64,000 bases of DNA from Fasciola hepatica (Eukaryota > Platyhelminthes > Trematoda > Plagiorchiida > Fasciolidae), in assembly GCA_948099385.1 (NCBI GenBank), contig CANUEZ040000204.1:1922001-1986000 (forward strand), written 5' to 3'. The position numbers and the translations under genes are program-made. Shown here in pieces: positions 1 to 13,364 of the stretch (positions are counted from its first letter, which is position 1; every line of letters begins with the position of its first letter). Below the pieces are notes generated by a model. It was not told where the DNA came from and did no database searches. It saw only the letters and a program-made list of their open reading frames with translations.

Positions 1-248
1 ATGAGCGTTGCACATGGATAGAGCCCACTCGGAGACACGAACAAGGGTTGGGGTGAACGAATGTCAGTCGAACACCCAAATCACAAGGCTATCCCATATG
101 GGTCTCAACGCTTTGATCAACATATACAATACATGATATAGCACAATCCCCAAATCGCCTTCGGCTTTCGCTTTCGCTTTGAACGGTAACAACCAAATTC
201 TCGCACACCGATCCAATCCTATGTTCCATCACTTCTCTATTTATGGGC

Positions 249-1940
249 CTAAGTAAAACCAATGCATGCTTTTAAGAAAAATCCACACAGATTGGTCATA
301 CAATGCAATAGAGCAGTAGCAGAGTAGATTTGTATAATATGATTCTCCATGCAGCTTGAACACTGAACTGACCATTGAAAATTATGGAAGCACTGTACAG
401 CTGTTTAATCCGCTAAGGGAATCATGAGCGTTGCACATGGACAGAGCCCACTCGGAGACACGAACAAGGGTTGGGGTGAACGAATGTCAGTCGAACACCC
501 AAATCACAAGGCTATCCCATATGGGTCTCAACGCTTTGTTCAACATATACACTACTTGATATAGCACAATCCCCAAATCGCCTTCGGCTTTCGCTGTCGC
601 TTTGAACGGTTACAACCAAATTCTCCCACACCGATCCAATCCTATGTTCCATCACTTCTCTATTTATGGGCCTAAGTAAAACCAAGGCATTCCCTTATGA
701 ACAATCCACACAGATTGCTCATACAATGCAATAGAGCAGTAGCAGAGTAGATTTGTATAATATGATTCTCCATGCAGCTTGAACACTGAACTGACCATTG
801 AAAATTATGGAATCACTGTACAGCTGTTTGATCCGCTAATGGAATCATGAGCGTTGCACATGGACAGAGCCCACTCGGAGACACGAACAAGGGTTGGGGT
901 GAACGAATGTCAGTCGAACACCCAAATCACAAGGCTATCCGATATGGGTCTCAACGCTTTGTTCAACATATACAATACATGATATAGCACAATCCCCAAA
1001 TCGCCTTCGGCTTTCGCTTTCGCTTTGAACGGTAACAACCAAATTCTCGCACACCGATCCAATCCTATGTTCCATCACTTCTCTATTTATGGGCCTAAGA
1101 AAAACCAAGGCATTCCCTTATGAACAATCCACACAGATTGCTCATACAATGCAATAGAGCAGTAGCAGAGTAGATTTGTATAATATGATTCTCCATGCAG
1201 CCTAAAAACTGAACTGACCATTGAAAATGATGGAAGCACTGTACAGCTGTTTGATCCGCTAAGGGAATCATGAGCGTTGCACATGGACAGAGCCCACTCG
1301 GAGACACGAACAAGGGTTGGGGTGAACGAATGTCAGTCGAACACCCAAATCACAAGGCTATCCCATATGGGTCTCAACGCTTTGTTCAACATATACACTA
1401 CTTGATATAGCACAATCCCCAAATCGCCTTCGGCTTTCGCTTTCGCTTTGAACGGTAACAACCAAATTCTCGCACACCGATCCAATCCTATGTTCCATCA
1501 CTTCTCTATTTATGGGCCTAAGTAAAACCAAGGCATTCCCTTATGAACAATCCACACAGATTGCTCATACAATGCAATAGAGCAGTAGCAGAGTAGATTT
1601 GTATAATATGATTCTCCATGCAGCCTAAAAACTGAACTGAACATTGGAAATTATGGAAGCACTGTACAGCTGTTTGATCCGCTAAGGGAATCATGAGCGT
1701 TGCACATGGACAGAGCCCACTCGGAGACACGAACAAGGGTTGGGGTGAACGAATGTCAGTCGAACACCCAAATCACAAGGCTATCCCATATGGGTCTCAA
1801 CGCTTTGATCAACATATACAATACATGATATAGCACAATCCCCAAATCGCCTTCGGCTTTCGCTTTCGCTTTGAACGGTAACAACCAAATTCTCGCACAC
1901 CGATCCAATCCTATGTTCCATCACTTCTCTATTTATGGGC
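249..1940. repeat. Higher-order tetramer, copy 1 (1,692 bp)
   Basis: Four successive monomers carry private markers in order: GCATGCTTTTAAG (249), GGAATCACTG with CTAATGG (672), CCTAAAAACTGAACTGACC (1,095) and CCTAAAAACTGAACTGAACATTGG followed by CTTTGATCAAC (1,518). The same order recurs in the next four units, 1,941-3,632. Corresponding units are not identical; for instance 672 has ATCGCC where 2,364 has ATTGGC. The block is therefore an older or partly homogenised duplication. Confidence 0.75.
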
Positions 1941-3632
1941 CTAAGTAAAACCAATGCATGCTTTTAAGAAAAATCCACACAGATTGGTCATACAATGCAA
2001 TACAGCAGTAGCAGAGTAGATTTGTATAATATGATTTTCCATGCAGCTTGAACACTGAACTGACCATTGAAAATTATGGAAGCACTGTACAGCTGTTTAA
2101 TCCGCTAAGGGAATCATGAGCGTTGCACATGGACAGAGCCCACTCGGAGACACGAACAAGGGTTGGGGTGAACGAATGTCAGTCGAACACCCAAATCACA
2201 AGGCTATCCGATATGGGTCTCAACGCTTTGTTCAACATATACAATACATGATATAGCACAATCCCCAAATCGCCTTCGGCTTTCGCTTTCGCTTTGAACG
2301 GTAACAACCAAATTCTCGCACACCGATCCAATCCTATGTTCCATCACTTCTCTATTTATGGGCCTAAGTAAAACCAAGGCATTCCCTTATGAACAATCCA
2401 CACAGATTGCTCATACAATGCAATAGAGCAGTAGCAGAGTAGATTTGTATAATATGATTCTCCATGCAGCTTGAACACTGAACTGACCATTGAAAATTAT
2501 GGAATCACTGTACAGCTGTTTGATCCGCTAATGGAATCATGAGCGTTGCACATGGACAGAGCCCACTCGGAGACACGAACAAGGGTTGGGGTGAACGAAT
2601 GTCAGTCGAAAACCCAAATCACAAGGCTATCCCATATGGGTCTCAACGCTTTGTTCAACATATACACTACATGATATAGCACAATCCCCAAATTGGCTTC
2701 GGCTTTCGCTTTCGCTTTGAACGGTAACAACCAAATTCTCGCACACCGATCCAATCTTATGTTCCATCACTTCTCTATTTATGGGCCTAAGTAAAACCAA
2801 TGCATTCCCTTATGAAAAATCCACACAGATTGCTCATACAATGCAATAGAGCAGTAGCAGAGTAGATTTGTATAATATGATTCTCCATGCAGCCTAAAAA
2901 CTGAACTGACCATTGAAAATGATGGAAGCACTGTACAGCTGTTTGATCCGCTAAGGGAATCATGAGCGTTGCACATGGACAGAGCCCACTCGGAGACACG
3001 AACAAGGGTTGGGGTGAACGAATGTCAGTCGAACACCCAAATCACAAGGCTATCCCATATGGGTCTCAACGCTTTGTTCAACATATACACTACTTGATAT
3101 AGCACAATCCCCAAATCGCCTTCGGCTTTCGCTTTCGCTTTGAACGGTAACAACCAAATTCTCGCACACCGATCCAATCCTATGTTCCATCACTTCTCTA
3201 TTTATGGGCCTAAGTAAAACCAATGCATTCCCTTATGAACAATCCACACAGTTTGCTCATACAATGCAATAGAGCAGTAGCAGAGTAGATTTGTATAATA
3301 TGATTCTCCATGCAGCCTAAAAACTGAACTGAACATTGGAAATTATGGAAGCACTGTACAGCTGTTTGATCCGCTAAGGGAATCATGAGCGTTGCACATG
3401 GACAGAGCCCACTCGGAGACACGAACAAGGGTTGGGGTGAACGAATGTCAGTCGAACACCCAAATCACAAGGCTATCCCATATGGGTCTCATCGCTTTGA
3501 TCAACATATACAATACATGATATAGCACAATCCCCAAATCGCCTTCGGCTTTCGCTTTCGCTTTGAACGGTAACAACCAAATTCTCGCACACCGATCCAA
3601 TCCTATGTTCCATCACTTCTCTATTTATGGGC
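1941..3632. repeat. Higher-order tetramer, copy 2 (1,692 bp)
   Basis: Repeats the marker order of 249-1,940: GCATGCTTTTAAG, GGAATCACTG with CTAATGG, CCTAAAAACTGAACTGACC, and CCTAAAAACTGAACTGAACATTGG with CTTTGATCAAC. It differs by CAATACAGCAG and GATTTTCCATG in the first unit and by GTCGAAAACCC and ATTGGC in the second. A third copy begins imperfectly at 4,480, where the GCATGCTTTTAAG unit reappears. Confidence 0.75.
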
Positions 3633-6171
3633 CTAAAAAAAACCAAGGCATTCCCTTATGAACAATCCACACAGATTGCTCATACAATGCAATAGAGCAG
3701 TAGCAGAGTAGATTTGTATAATATGATTCTCCATGCAGCTTGAACACTGAACTGACCATTGAAAATGATGGAAGCACTGTACAGCTGTTTGATCCGCTAA
3801 TGGAATCATGAGCGTTGCACATGGACAGAGCCCACTCGGAGACACGAACAAGGGTTGGGGTGAACGAATGTCAGTCGAAAACCCAAATCACAAGGCTATC
3901 CCATATGGGTCTCAACGCTTTGTTCAACATATACACTACATGATATAGCGCAATCCCCAAATTGGCTTCGGCTTTCGCTTTCGCTTTGAACGGTAACAAC
4001 CAAATTCTCGCACACCGATCCAATCTTATGTTCCATCACTTCTCTATTTATGGGCCTAAGTAAAACCAATGCATTCTTTTATGAAAAATCCACACAGATT
4101 GCTCATACAATGCAATAGAGCAGTAGCAGAGTAGATTTGTATAATATGATTCTCCATGCAGCTTAAAAACTGAACTGAACGTTGGAAATTATATAAGCAC
4201 TGTACAGCTGTTTGATCCGCTAAGGGAATCATGAGCGTTGCACATGGACAGAGCCCACTCGGAGACACGAACAAGGGTTGGGGTGAACGAATGTCAGTCG
4301 AACACCCAAATCACAAGGCTATCCCATATGGGTCTCAACGCTTTGTTCAACATATACAATACATGATATAGCACAATCCCCAAATCGCCTTCGGCTTTCG
4401 CTTTCGCTTTTCAACGGTAACAACCAAATTCTCGCACACCGATCCAATCCTATGTTCCATCACTTCTCTATTTATGGGCCTAAGTAAAACCAATGCATGC
4501 TTTTAAGAAAAATCCACACAGATTGGTCATACAATGCAATAGAGCAGTAGCAGAGTAGATTTGTATAATATGATTCTCCATGCAGCTTGAACACTGAACT
4601 GACCATTGAAAATTATGGAAGCACTGTACAGCTGTTTGATCCGCTAAGGGAATCATGAGCATTGCACATGGACAGAGCCCACTCGGAGACACGAACAAGG
4701 GTTGGGGTGAACGAATGTCAGTCGAACACCCAAACAACAAGGCTATCCCATATGGGTCTCAACGCTTTGTTCAACATATACACTACTTGATATAGCACAA
4801 TCCCCAAATCGCCTTCGGCTTTCGCTTTCGCTTTGAACGGTAACAACCAAATTCTCGCACACCGATCCAATCCTATGTTCCATCACTTCTCTATTTATGG
4901 GCCTAAGAAAAACCAAGGCATTCCCTTATGAACAATCCACACAGATTGCTCATACAATGCAATAGAGCAGTAGCAGAGTAGATTTGTATAATATGATTCT
5001 CCATGCAGCTTGAACACTGAACTGACCATTGAAAATGATGGAAGCACTATACAGCTGTTTAATCCGCTAAGGGAATCATGAGCGTTGCACATGGACAGAG
5101 CCCACTCGGAGACACGAACAAGGGTTGGGGTGAACGAATGTCAGTCGAACACCCAAATCACAAGGCTATCCGATATGGGTCTCAACGCTTTGTTCAACAT
5201 ATACACTACTTGATATAGCACAATCCCCAAATCGCCTTCGGCTTCCGCTTTCGCTTTGAACGGTAACAACCAAATTCTCGCACACCGATCCAATCCTATG
5301 TTCCATCACTTCTCTATTTATGGGCCTAAATAAAACCAAGGCATTCCCTTATGAACAATCCACACAGATTGCTCATACAATGCAATAGAGCAGTAGCAGT
5401 GTAGATTTGTATAATATGATTCTCCATGCAGCTTGAACACTGAACTGACCATTGAAAATTATGGAATCACTGTACAGCTGTTTGATCCGCTAATGGAATC
5501 ATGAGCGTTGCACATGGACAGAGCCCACTCGGAGACACGAACAAGGGTTGGGGTGAACGAATGTCAGTCGAAAACCCAAATCACAAGGCTATCCCATATG
5601 GGTCTGAACGCTTTGTTCAACATATACACTACATGATATAGCACAATCCCCAAATTGGCTTCGGCTTTCGCTTTCGCTTTGAACGGTAACAACCAAATTC
5701 TCGCACACCGATCCAATCCTATGTTCCATCACTTCTCTATTTATGGGCCTAAGTAAAACCAATGCATTCCCTTATGAACAATCCACACAGATTGCTCATA
5801 CAATGCAATGGAGCAGTAGCAGAGTAGATTTGTATAATATGATTCACCATGCAGCTTAAAAACTGAACTGAACATTGGAAATTATGGAAGCACTGTACAG
5901 CTGTTTGATCCGCTAAGGGAATCATGAGCGTTGCACATGGACAGAGCCCACTCGGAGACACGAACAAGGGTTGGGGTGAACGAATGTCAGTCGAACACCC
6001 AAATCACAAGGCTATCCGATATGGGTCTCAACGCTTTGATCAACATATACACTACATGATATAGCACAATCCCCAAATCGCCTTCGCCTTTCGCTTTCGC
6101 TTTGAACGGTAACAACCAAATTCTCGCACACCGATCCAATCCTATGTTCCATCACTTCTCTATTTATGGGC

Positions 6172-9100
6172 CTAAGTAAAACCAAGGCATTCCCTTATGA
6201 ACAATCCACACAGATTGCTCATACAATGCAATAGAGCAGTAGCAGAGTAGATTTGTATAATATGATTCTCCATGCAGCTTGACCACGGTAGTGACCATTG
6301 AAAATTATGGAAGCACTGTACAGCTGTTTGATCCGCTAAGGGAATCATGAGCATTGCACATGGACAGAACCCACTCGGAGACACGAACGAGGGTTGGGGT
6401 GAACGAATGTCAGTCGAACACCCAAACCACAAGGTTATCCGATAAGGGTCACAACGCTTTGTTCAACATATACACTACTTGGTATAGCACAATCCCCAAA
6501 TCGCCTTCGGCTTTCGCTTTCGCTTTGAACGGTAACAACCAAATTCTCGCACACCGATCCAATCCTATGTTCCATCACTTCTCTATTTATGGGCCTAAGT
6601 AAAACCAATGCATTCCATTATGAAAAATCCACACAGATTGCTCATACAATGCAATAGAGCAGTAGCAGAGTAGATTTGTATAATATGATTCTCCATGCAG
6701 CTTAAAAACTGAACTGAACATTGGAAATTATGGAAGCACTGTACAGCTGTTTGATCCGCTAAGGGAATCATGAGCGTTGCACATGGACAGAGCCCACTCG
6801 GAGACACGAACAAGGGTTGGGGTGAACGAATGTCAGTCGAACACCCAAATCACAAGGCTATCCGATATGGGTCTCAACGCTTTGATCAACATGTACACTA
6901 CATGATATAGCACAATCCCCAAATCGCCTTCGCCTTTCGCTTTCGCTTTGAACGGTAACAACCAAATTCTCGCACACCGATCCAATCCTATGTTCCATCA
7001 CTTCTCTATTTATGGGCCTAAGTAAAACCAATGCATTCCCTTATGAACAATCCACACAGATTGCTCATACAATGCAATAGAGCAGTAGCAGTGTAGATTT
7101 GTATAATATGATTCTCCATGCAGCTTAAAAACTGAACTGAACATTGGAAATTATGGAAGCACTGTACAGCTGTTTGATCCGCTAAGGGAATCATGAGCGT
7201 TGCACATGGACAGAGCCCACTCGGAGACACGAACAAGGGTTGGGGTGAACGAATGTCAGTCGAACACCCAAATCACAAGGCTATCCCATATGGGTCTGAA
7301 CGCTTTGTTCAACATATACACTACTTGATATAGCACAATCCCCAAATCGCCTTCGGCTTTCGCTTTCGCTTTGAACGGTAACAACCAAATTCTCGCACAC
7401 CGATCCAATCCTATGTTCCATCACTTCTCTATTTATGGGCCTAAATAAAACCAAGGCATTCCCTTATGAACAATCCACACAGATTGCTCATACAATGCAA
7501 CAGAGCAGTAGCAGAGTAGATTTGTATAATATGATTCTCCATGCAGCTTAAAAACTGAACGGAACATTGGAAATTATGGAAGCACTGTACAGCTGTTTGA
7601 TCCGCTAAGGGAATCATGAGCGTTGCACATGGACAGAGCCCACTCGGAGACACGAACAAGGGTTGGGGTGAACGAATGTCAGTCGAACACCCAAATCACA
7701 AGGCTATCCGATATGGGTCTCAACGCTTTGATCAACATGTACACTACATGATATAGCACAATCCCCAAATCGCCTTCGCCTTTCGCTTTCGCTTTGAACG
7801 GTAACAACCAAATTCTCGCACACCGATCCAATCGTATGTTCCATCACTTCTCTATTTATGGGCTTAAGTAAAACCAAGGCATTCCCTTATGAACAATCCA
7901 CACAGATTGCTCATAAAATGCAATAGAGCAGTAGCAGAGTAGATTTGTATAATATGATTCTCCATGCAGCTTGACCACGGTAGTGACCATTAAAAATTAT
8001 GGAAGCACTGTACAGCTGTTTGATCCGCTAAGGGAATCATGAGCGTTGCACATGGACAGAGCCCACTCGGAGACACGAACAAGGGTTGGGGTGAACGAAT
8101 GTCAGTCGAACACCCAAATCACAAGGCTATCCGATATGGGTCTCAACGCTTTGATCAACATGTACACTACATGATATAGCACAATCCCCAAATCGCCTTC
8201 GGCTTTCGCTTTCGCTTTGAACGGTAACAACCAAATTCTCGCACACCGATCCAATCCTATGTTCCATCACTTCTCTATTTATGGGCCTAAGTAAAACCAA
8301 GGCATTCCCTTATGAACAATCCACACAGATTGCTCATAAAATGCAATAGAGCAGTAGCAGAGTAGATTTGTATAATATGATTCTCCATGCAGCTTAAAAA
8401 CTGAACTGAACATTGGAAATTATGGAAGCACTGTACAGCTGTTTGATCCGCTAAGGGAATCATGAGCGTTGCACATGGACAGAGCCCACTCGGAGACACG
8501 AACAAGGGTTGGGGTGAACGAATGTCAGTCGAACACCCAAATCACAAGGCTATCCCATATGGGTCTCAACGATTTGTTCAACATATACACTACTTGATAT
8601 AGCACAATCCCCAAATCGCCTTCGGCTTTCGCTTTCGCTTTGAACGGTAACAACCAAATTCTCGCACACCGATCCAATCCTATGTTCCATCACTTCTCTA
8701 TTTATGGGCCTAAATAAAACCAAGGCATTCCCTTATGAACAATCCACACAGATTGCTCATACAATGCAACAGAGCAGTAGCAGAGTAGATTTGTATAATA
8801 TGATTCTCCATGCAGCTTAAAAACTGAACTGAACATTGGAAATTATGGAAGCACTGTACAGCTGTTTGATCCGCTAAGGGAATCATGAGCGTTGCACATG
8901 GACAGAGCCCACTCGGAGACACGAACAAGGGTTGGGGTGAACGAATGTCAGTCGAACACCCAAATCACAAGGCTATCCGATATGGGTCTCAACGCTTTGA
9001 TCAACATGTACACTACATGATATAGCACAATCCCCAAATCGCCTTCGGCTTTCGCTTTCGCTTTGAACGGTAACAACCAAATTCTCGCACACCGATCCAA

Positions 9101-12100
9101 TCCTATGTTCCATCACTTCTCTATTTATGGGCCTAAGTAAAACCAAGGCATTCCCTTATGAACAATCCACACAGATTGCTCATAAAATGCAATAGAGCAG
9201 TAGCAGAGTAGATTTGTATAATATGATTCTCCATGCAGCTTGACCACGGTAGTGACCATTGAAAATTATGGAAGCACTGTACAGCTGTTTGATCCGCTAA
9301 GGGAATCATGAGCGTTGCACATGGACAGAGCCCACTCGGAGACACGAACAAGGGTTGGGGTGAACGAATGTCAGTCGAACACCCAAATCACAAGGCTATC
9401 CGATATGGGTCTCAACGCTTTGATCAACATGTACACTACATGATATAGCACAATCCCCAAATCGCCTTCGCCTTTCGCTTTCGCTTTGAACGGTAACAAC
9501 CAAATTCTCGCACACCGATCCAATCCTATGTTCCATCACTTCTCTATTTATGGGCCTAAGTAAAACCAAGGCATTCCCTTATGAACAATCCACACAGATT
9601 GCTCATAAAATGCAATAGAGCAGTAGCAGAGTAGATTTGTATAATATGATTCTCCATGCAGCTTGACCACGGTAGTGACCATTGAAAATTATGGAAGCAC
9701 TGTACAGCTGTTTGATCCGCTAAGGGAATCATGAGCATTGCACATGGACAGAACCCACTCGGAGACACGAACGAGGGTTGGGGTGAACGAATATTAGTCG
9801 AACACCCAAACCACAAGGTTATCCGATATGGGTCACAACGCTTTGTTCAACATATACACTACTTGGTATAGCACAATCCCCAAATCGCCTTCGGCTTTCG
9901 CTTTCGCTTTGAACGGTAACAACCAAATTCTCGCACACCGATCCAATCCTATGTTCCATCACTTCTCTATTTATGGGCCTAAGTAAAACCAATGCATTCC
10001 ATTATGAAAAATCCACACAGATTGCTCATACAATGCAATAGAGCAGTAGCAGTGTAGATTTGTATAATATGATTCTCCATGCAACTTAAAAACTGAACTG
10101 AACATTGGAAATTATGGAAGCACTGTACAGCTGTTTGATCCGCTAAGGGAATCATGAGCGTTGCACATGGACAGAGCCCACTCGGAGACACGAACAAGGG
10201 TTGGGGTGAACGAATGTCAGTCGAACACCCAAATCACAAGGCTATCCCATATGGGTCTCAACGATTTGTTCAACATATACACTACTTGATATAGCACAAT
10301 CCCCAAATCGCCTTCGGCTTTCGCTTTCGCTTTGAACGGTAACAACCAAATTCTCGCACACCGATCCAATCCTATGTTCCATCACTTCTCTATTTATGGG
10401 CCTAAATAAAACCAAGGCATTCCCTTATGAACAATCCACACAGATTGCTCATACAATGCAACAGAGCAGTAGCAGAGTAGATTTGTATAATATGATTCTC
10501 CATGCAGCTTAAAAACTGAACTGAACATTGGAAATTATGGAAGCACTGTACAGCTGTTTGATCCGCTAAGGGAATCATGAGCGTTGCACATGGACAGAGC
10601 CCACTCGGAGACACGAACAAGGGTTGGGGTGAACGAATGTCAGTCGAACACCCAAATCACAAGGCTATCCGATATGGGTCTCAACGCTTTGATCAACATG
10701 TACACTACATGATATAGCACAATCCCCAAATCGCCTTCGCCTTTCGCTTTCGCTTTGAACGGTAACAACCAAATTCTCGCACACCGATCCAATCCTATGT
10801 TCCATCACTTCTCTATTTATGGGCCTAAGTAAAACCAAGGCATTCCCTTATGAACAATCCACACAGATTGCTCATACAATGCAATAGAGCAGTAGCAGAG
10901 TAGATTTGTATAATATGATTCTCCATGCAGCTTGACCACGGTAGTGACCATTGAAAATTATGGAAGCACTGTACAGCTGTTTGATCCGCTAAGGGAATCA
11001 TGAGCATTGCACATGGACAGAGCCCACTCGGAGACACGAACAAGGGTTGGGGTGAACGAATATCAATCGAACACCCAAACCACAAGGCTCTCCGATATGG
11101 GTCTCAACGCTTTGTTCAACATATACACTACATGATATAGCACAATCCCCAAATTGGCTTCGGCTTTCGCTTTCGCTTTGAACGGTAATAACCAAATTCT
11201 CGCACACCGATCCAATCCTATGTTCCATCACTTCTCTATTTATGGGCCTAAGTAAAACCAATGCATTCCATTATGAAAAATCCACACAGATTGCTCATAC
11301 AATGCAATAGAGCAGTAGCAGTGTAGATTTGTATAATATGATTCTCCATGCAGCTTAAAAACTGAACTGAACATTGGAAATTATGGAAGCACTGTACAGC
11401 TGTTTGATCCGCTAAGGGAATCATGAGCGTTGCACATGGACAGAGCCCACTCGGAGACACGAACAAGGGTTGGGGTGAACGAATGTCAGTCGAACACCCA
11501 AATCACAAGGCTATCCCATATGGGTCTCAACGATTTGTTCAACATATACACTACTTGATATAGCACAATCCCCAAATCGCCTTCGGCTTTCGCTTTCGCT
11601 TTGAACGGTAACAACCAAATTCTCGCACACCGATCCAATCCTATGTTCCATCACTTCTCTATTTATGGGCCTAAATAAAACCAAGGCATTCCCTTATGAA
11701 CAATCCACACAGATTGCTCATACAATGCAACAGAGCAGTAGCAGAGTAGATTTGTATAATATGATTCTCCATGCAGCTTGACCACGGAACTGACCATTGA
11801 AAATGATGGAAGCACTGTACAGCTGTTTGATCCGCTAAGGGAATCATGAGCGTTGCACATGGACAGAGCCCACTCGGAGACACGAACAAGGGTTGGGGTG
11901 AACGAATGTCAGTCGAAAACCCAAATCACAAGGCTATCCCATATGGGTCTCAACGCTTTGTTCAACATATACACTACATGATATAGCACAATCCCCAAAT
12001 TGGCTTCGGCTTTCGCTTTCGCTTTGAACGGTAACAACCAAATTCTCGCACACCGATCCAATCTTATGTTCCATCACTTCTCTATTTATGGGCCTAAGTA

Positions 12101-12516
12101 AAACCAATGCATTCCCTTATGAACAATCCACACAGATTGCTCATACAATGCAATAGAGCAGTAGCAGAGTAGATTTGTATAATATGATTCTCCATGCAGC
12201 TTAAAAACTGAACTGAACATTGGAAATTATGGAAGCACTGTACAGCTGTTTGATCCGCTAAGGGAATCATGAGCGTTGCACATGGACAGAGCCCACTCGG
12301 AGACACGAACAAGGGTTGGGGTGAACGAATGTCAGTCGAACACCCAAATCACAAGGCTATCCGATATGGGTCTCAACGCTTTGATCAACATATACAATAC
12401 ATGATATAGCACAATCCCCAAATCGCCTTCGGCTTTCGCTTTCGCTTTGAACGGTAACAACCAAATTCTCGCACACCGATCCAATCCTATGTTCCATCAC
12501 TTCTCTATTTATGGGC
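6172..12516. repeat. Array section 2: CCACGGTAGTG and AAATAAA/CAACAG mosaic
   Basis: Two unit types mark this section. One has GACCACGGTAGTGACC in the first variable block (units at 6,172, 7,864, 9,133, 9,556 and 10,825). The other has CCTAAATAAAACC at its start and GCAACAGAGCAG in its conserved segment (units at 7,441, 8,710, 10,402 and 11,671). Spacings of the second type are 3, 4 and 3 monomers. CTTTGATCAACATGTACAC is another local marker. The pattern fits a trimer higher-order unit with an extra monomer inserted at 9,556-9,978. No gene is seen. Confidence 0.8.
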
Positions 12517-13364
12517 CTAAGTAAAACCAATGCATTCCATTATGAAAAATCCACACAGATTGCTCATACAATGCAATAGAGCAGTAGCAGAGTAGATTTG
12601 TATAATATGATTCTCCATGCAGCTTGAACACTAAACTGACCATTGAAAATTATGGAAAAACTGTACAGCTGTTTGATCCGCTAAGGGAATCATGAGCGTT
12701 GCACATGGACAGAGCCCACTCGGAGACACGAACGAGGGTTGGGGTGAACGAATGTCAGTCGAACACCCAAATCACAAGGCTATCCGATATCGGTCTCAAC
12801 GCTTTGTTCAACATATACACTACATGATATAGCACAATCCCCAAATCGCCTTCGGCTTTCGCTTTCGCTTTGAACGGTAACAACCAAATTCTCGCACACC
12901 GATCCAATCCTATGTTCCATCACTTCTCTATTTATGGGCCTAAGTAAAACCAAGGCATTCCCTTATGAACAATCCACACAGATTGCTCATACAATGCAAT
13001 AGAGCAGTAGCAGAGTAGATTTGTATAATATTATTCTCCATGCAGCTTGAACACTGAACAGTGACCATTGAAAATTATGGAAGCACTGTACAGCTGTTTG
13101 ATCCGCTAATGGAATCATGAGCGTTGCACATGGACAGAGCCCACTCGGAGACACGAACAAGGGTTGGGGTGAACGAATGTCAGTCGAAAACCCAAATCAC
13201 AAGGCTATCCGATATGGGTCTCAACGCTTTGTTCAACATATACACTACATGATATAGCACAATCCTCAAATTGGCTTCGGCTTTCGCTTTCGCTTTGAAC
13301 GGTAACAATCAAATTCTCGCACACCGATCCAATCCTATGTTCCATCACTTCTCTATTTATGGGC

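Larger units (their letters stand above)
1..6171. repeat. Array section 1: GAACACTGAACTG / CCTAAAAACTG units
   Basis: Includes a 248-bp partial unit at the left window edge. The first variable block reads GAACACTGAACTG or (C/T)TAAAAACTGAACTG, and no GACCACGG type occurs before about 6,280. Most units carry GAGCGTTGC, CACTCGGAG and CAAATCACAAGG. A marker, ATGCATGCTTTTAAG with GATTGGTCATA, appears in units at 249, 1,941 and 4,480, four and then six units apart, which shows copying of multi-unit blocks. Unit 4,056-4,479 has a 1-bp insertion changing CTTTGAACGG to CTTTTCAACGG. No gene or other element is seen in this stretch. Confidence 0.85.

Noticed and set aside
6354..6602. Plus-strand frames of 60-84 codons (also near 13,498, 37,246, 51,198, 52,889, 57,118, 59,239)
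   Set aside because: They occur only in units where a stop happens to be mutated and are closed in most other units. They have no recognisable domain or codon bias.
7441..7452. AATAAA polyadenylation signal created by CCTAAATAAAACC in units such as 7,441, 8,710, 10,402 and 11,671
   Set aside because: It arises from a single G-to-A change in a satellite with no associated gene, and there is no sign of a transcript end.
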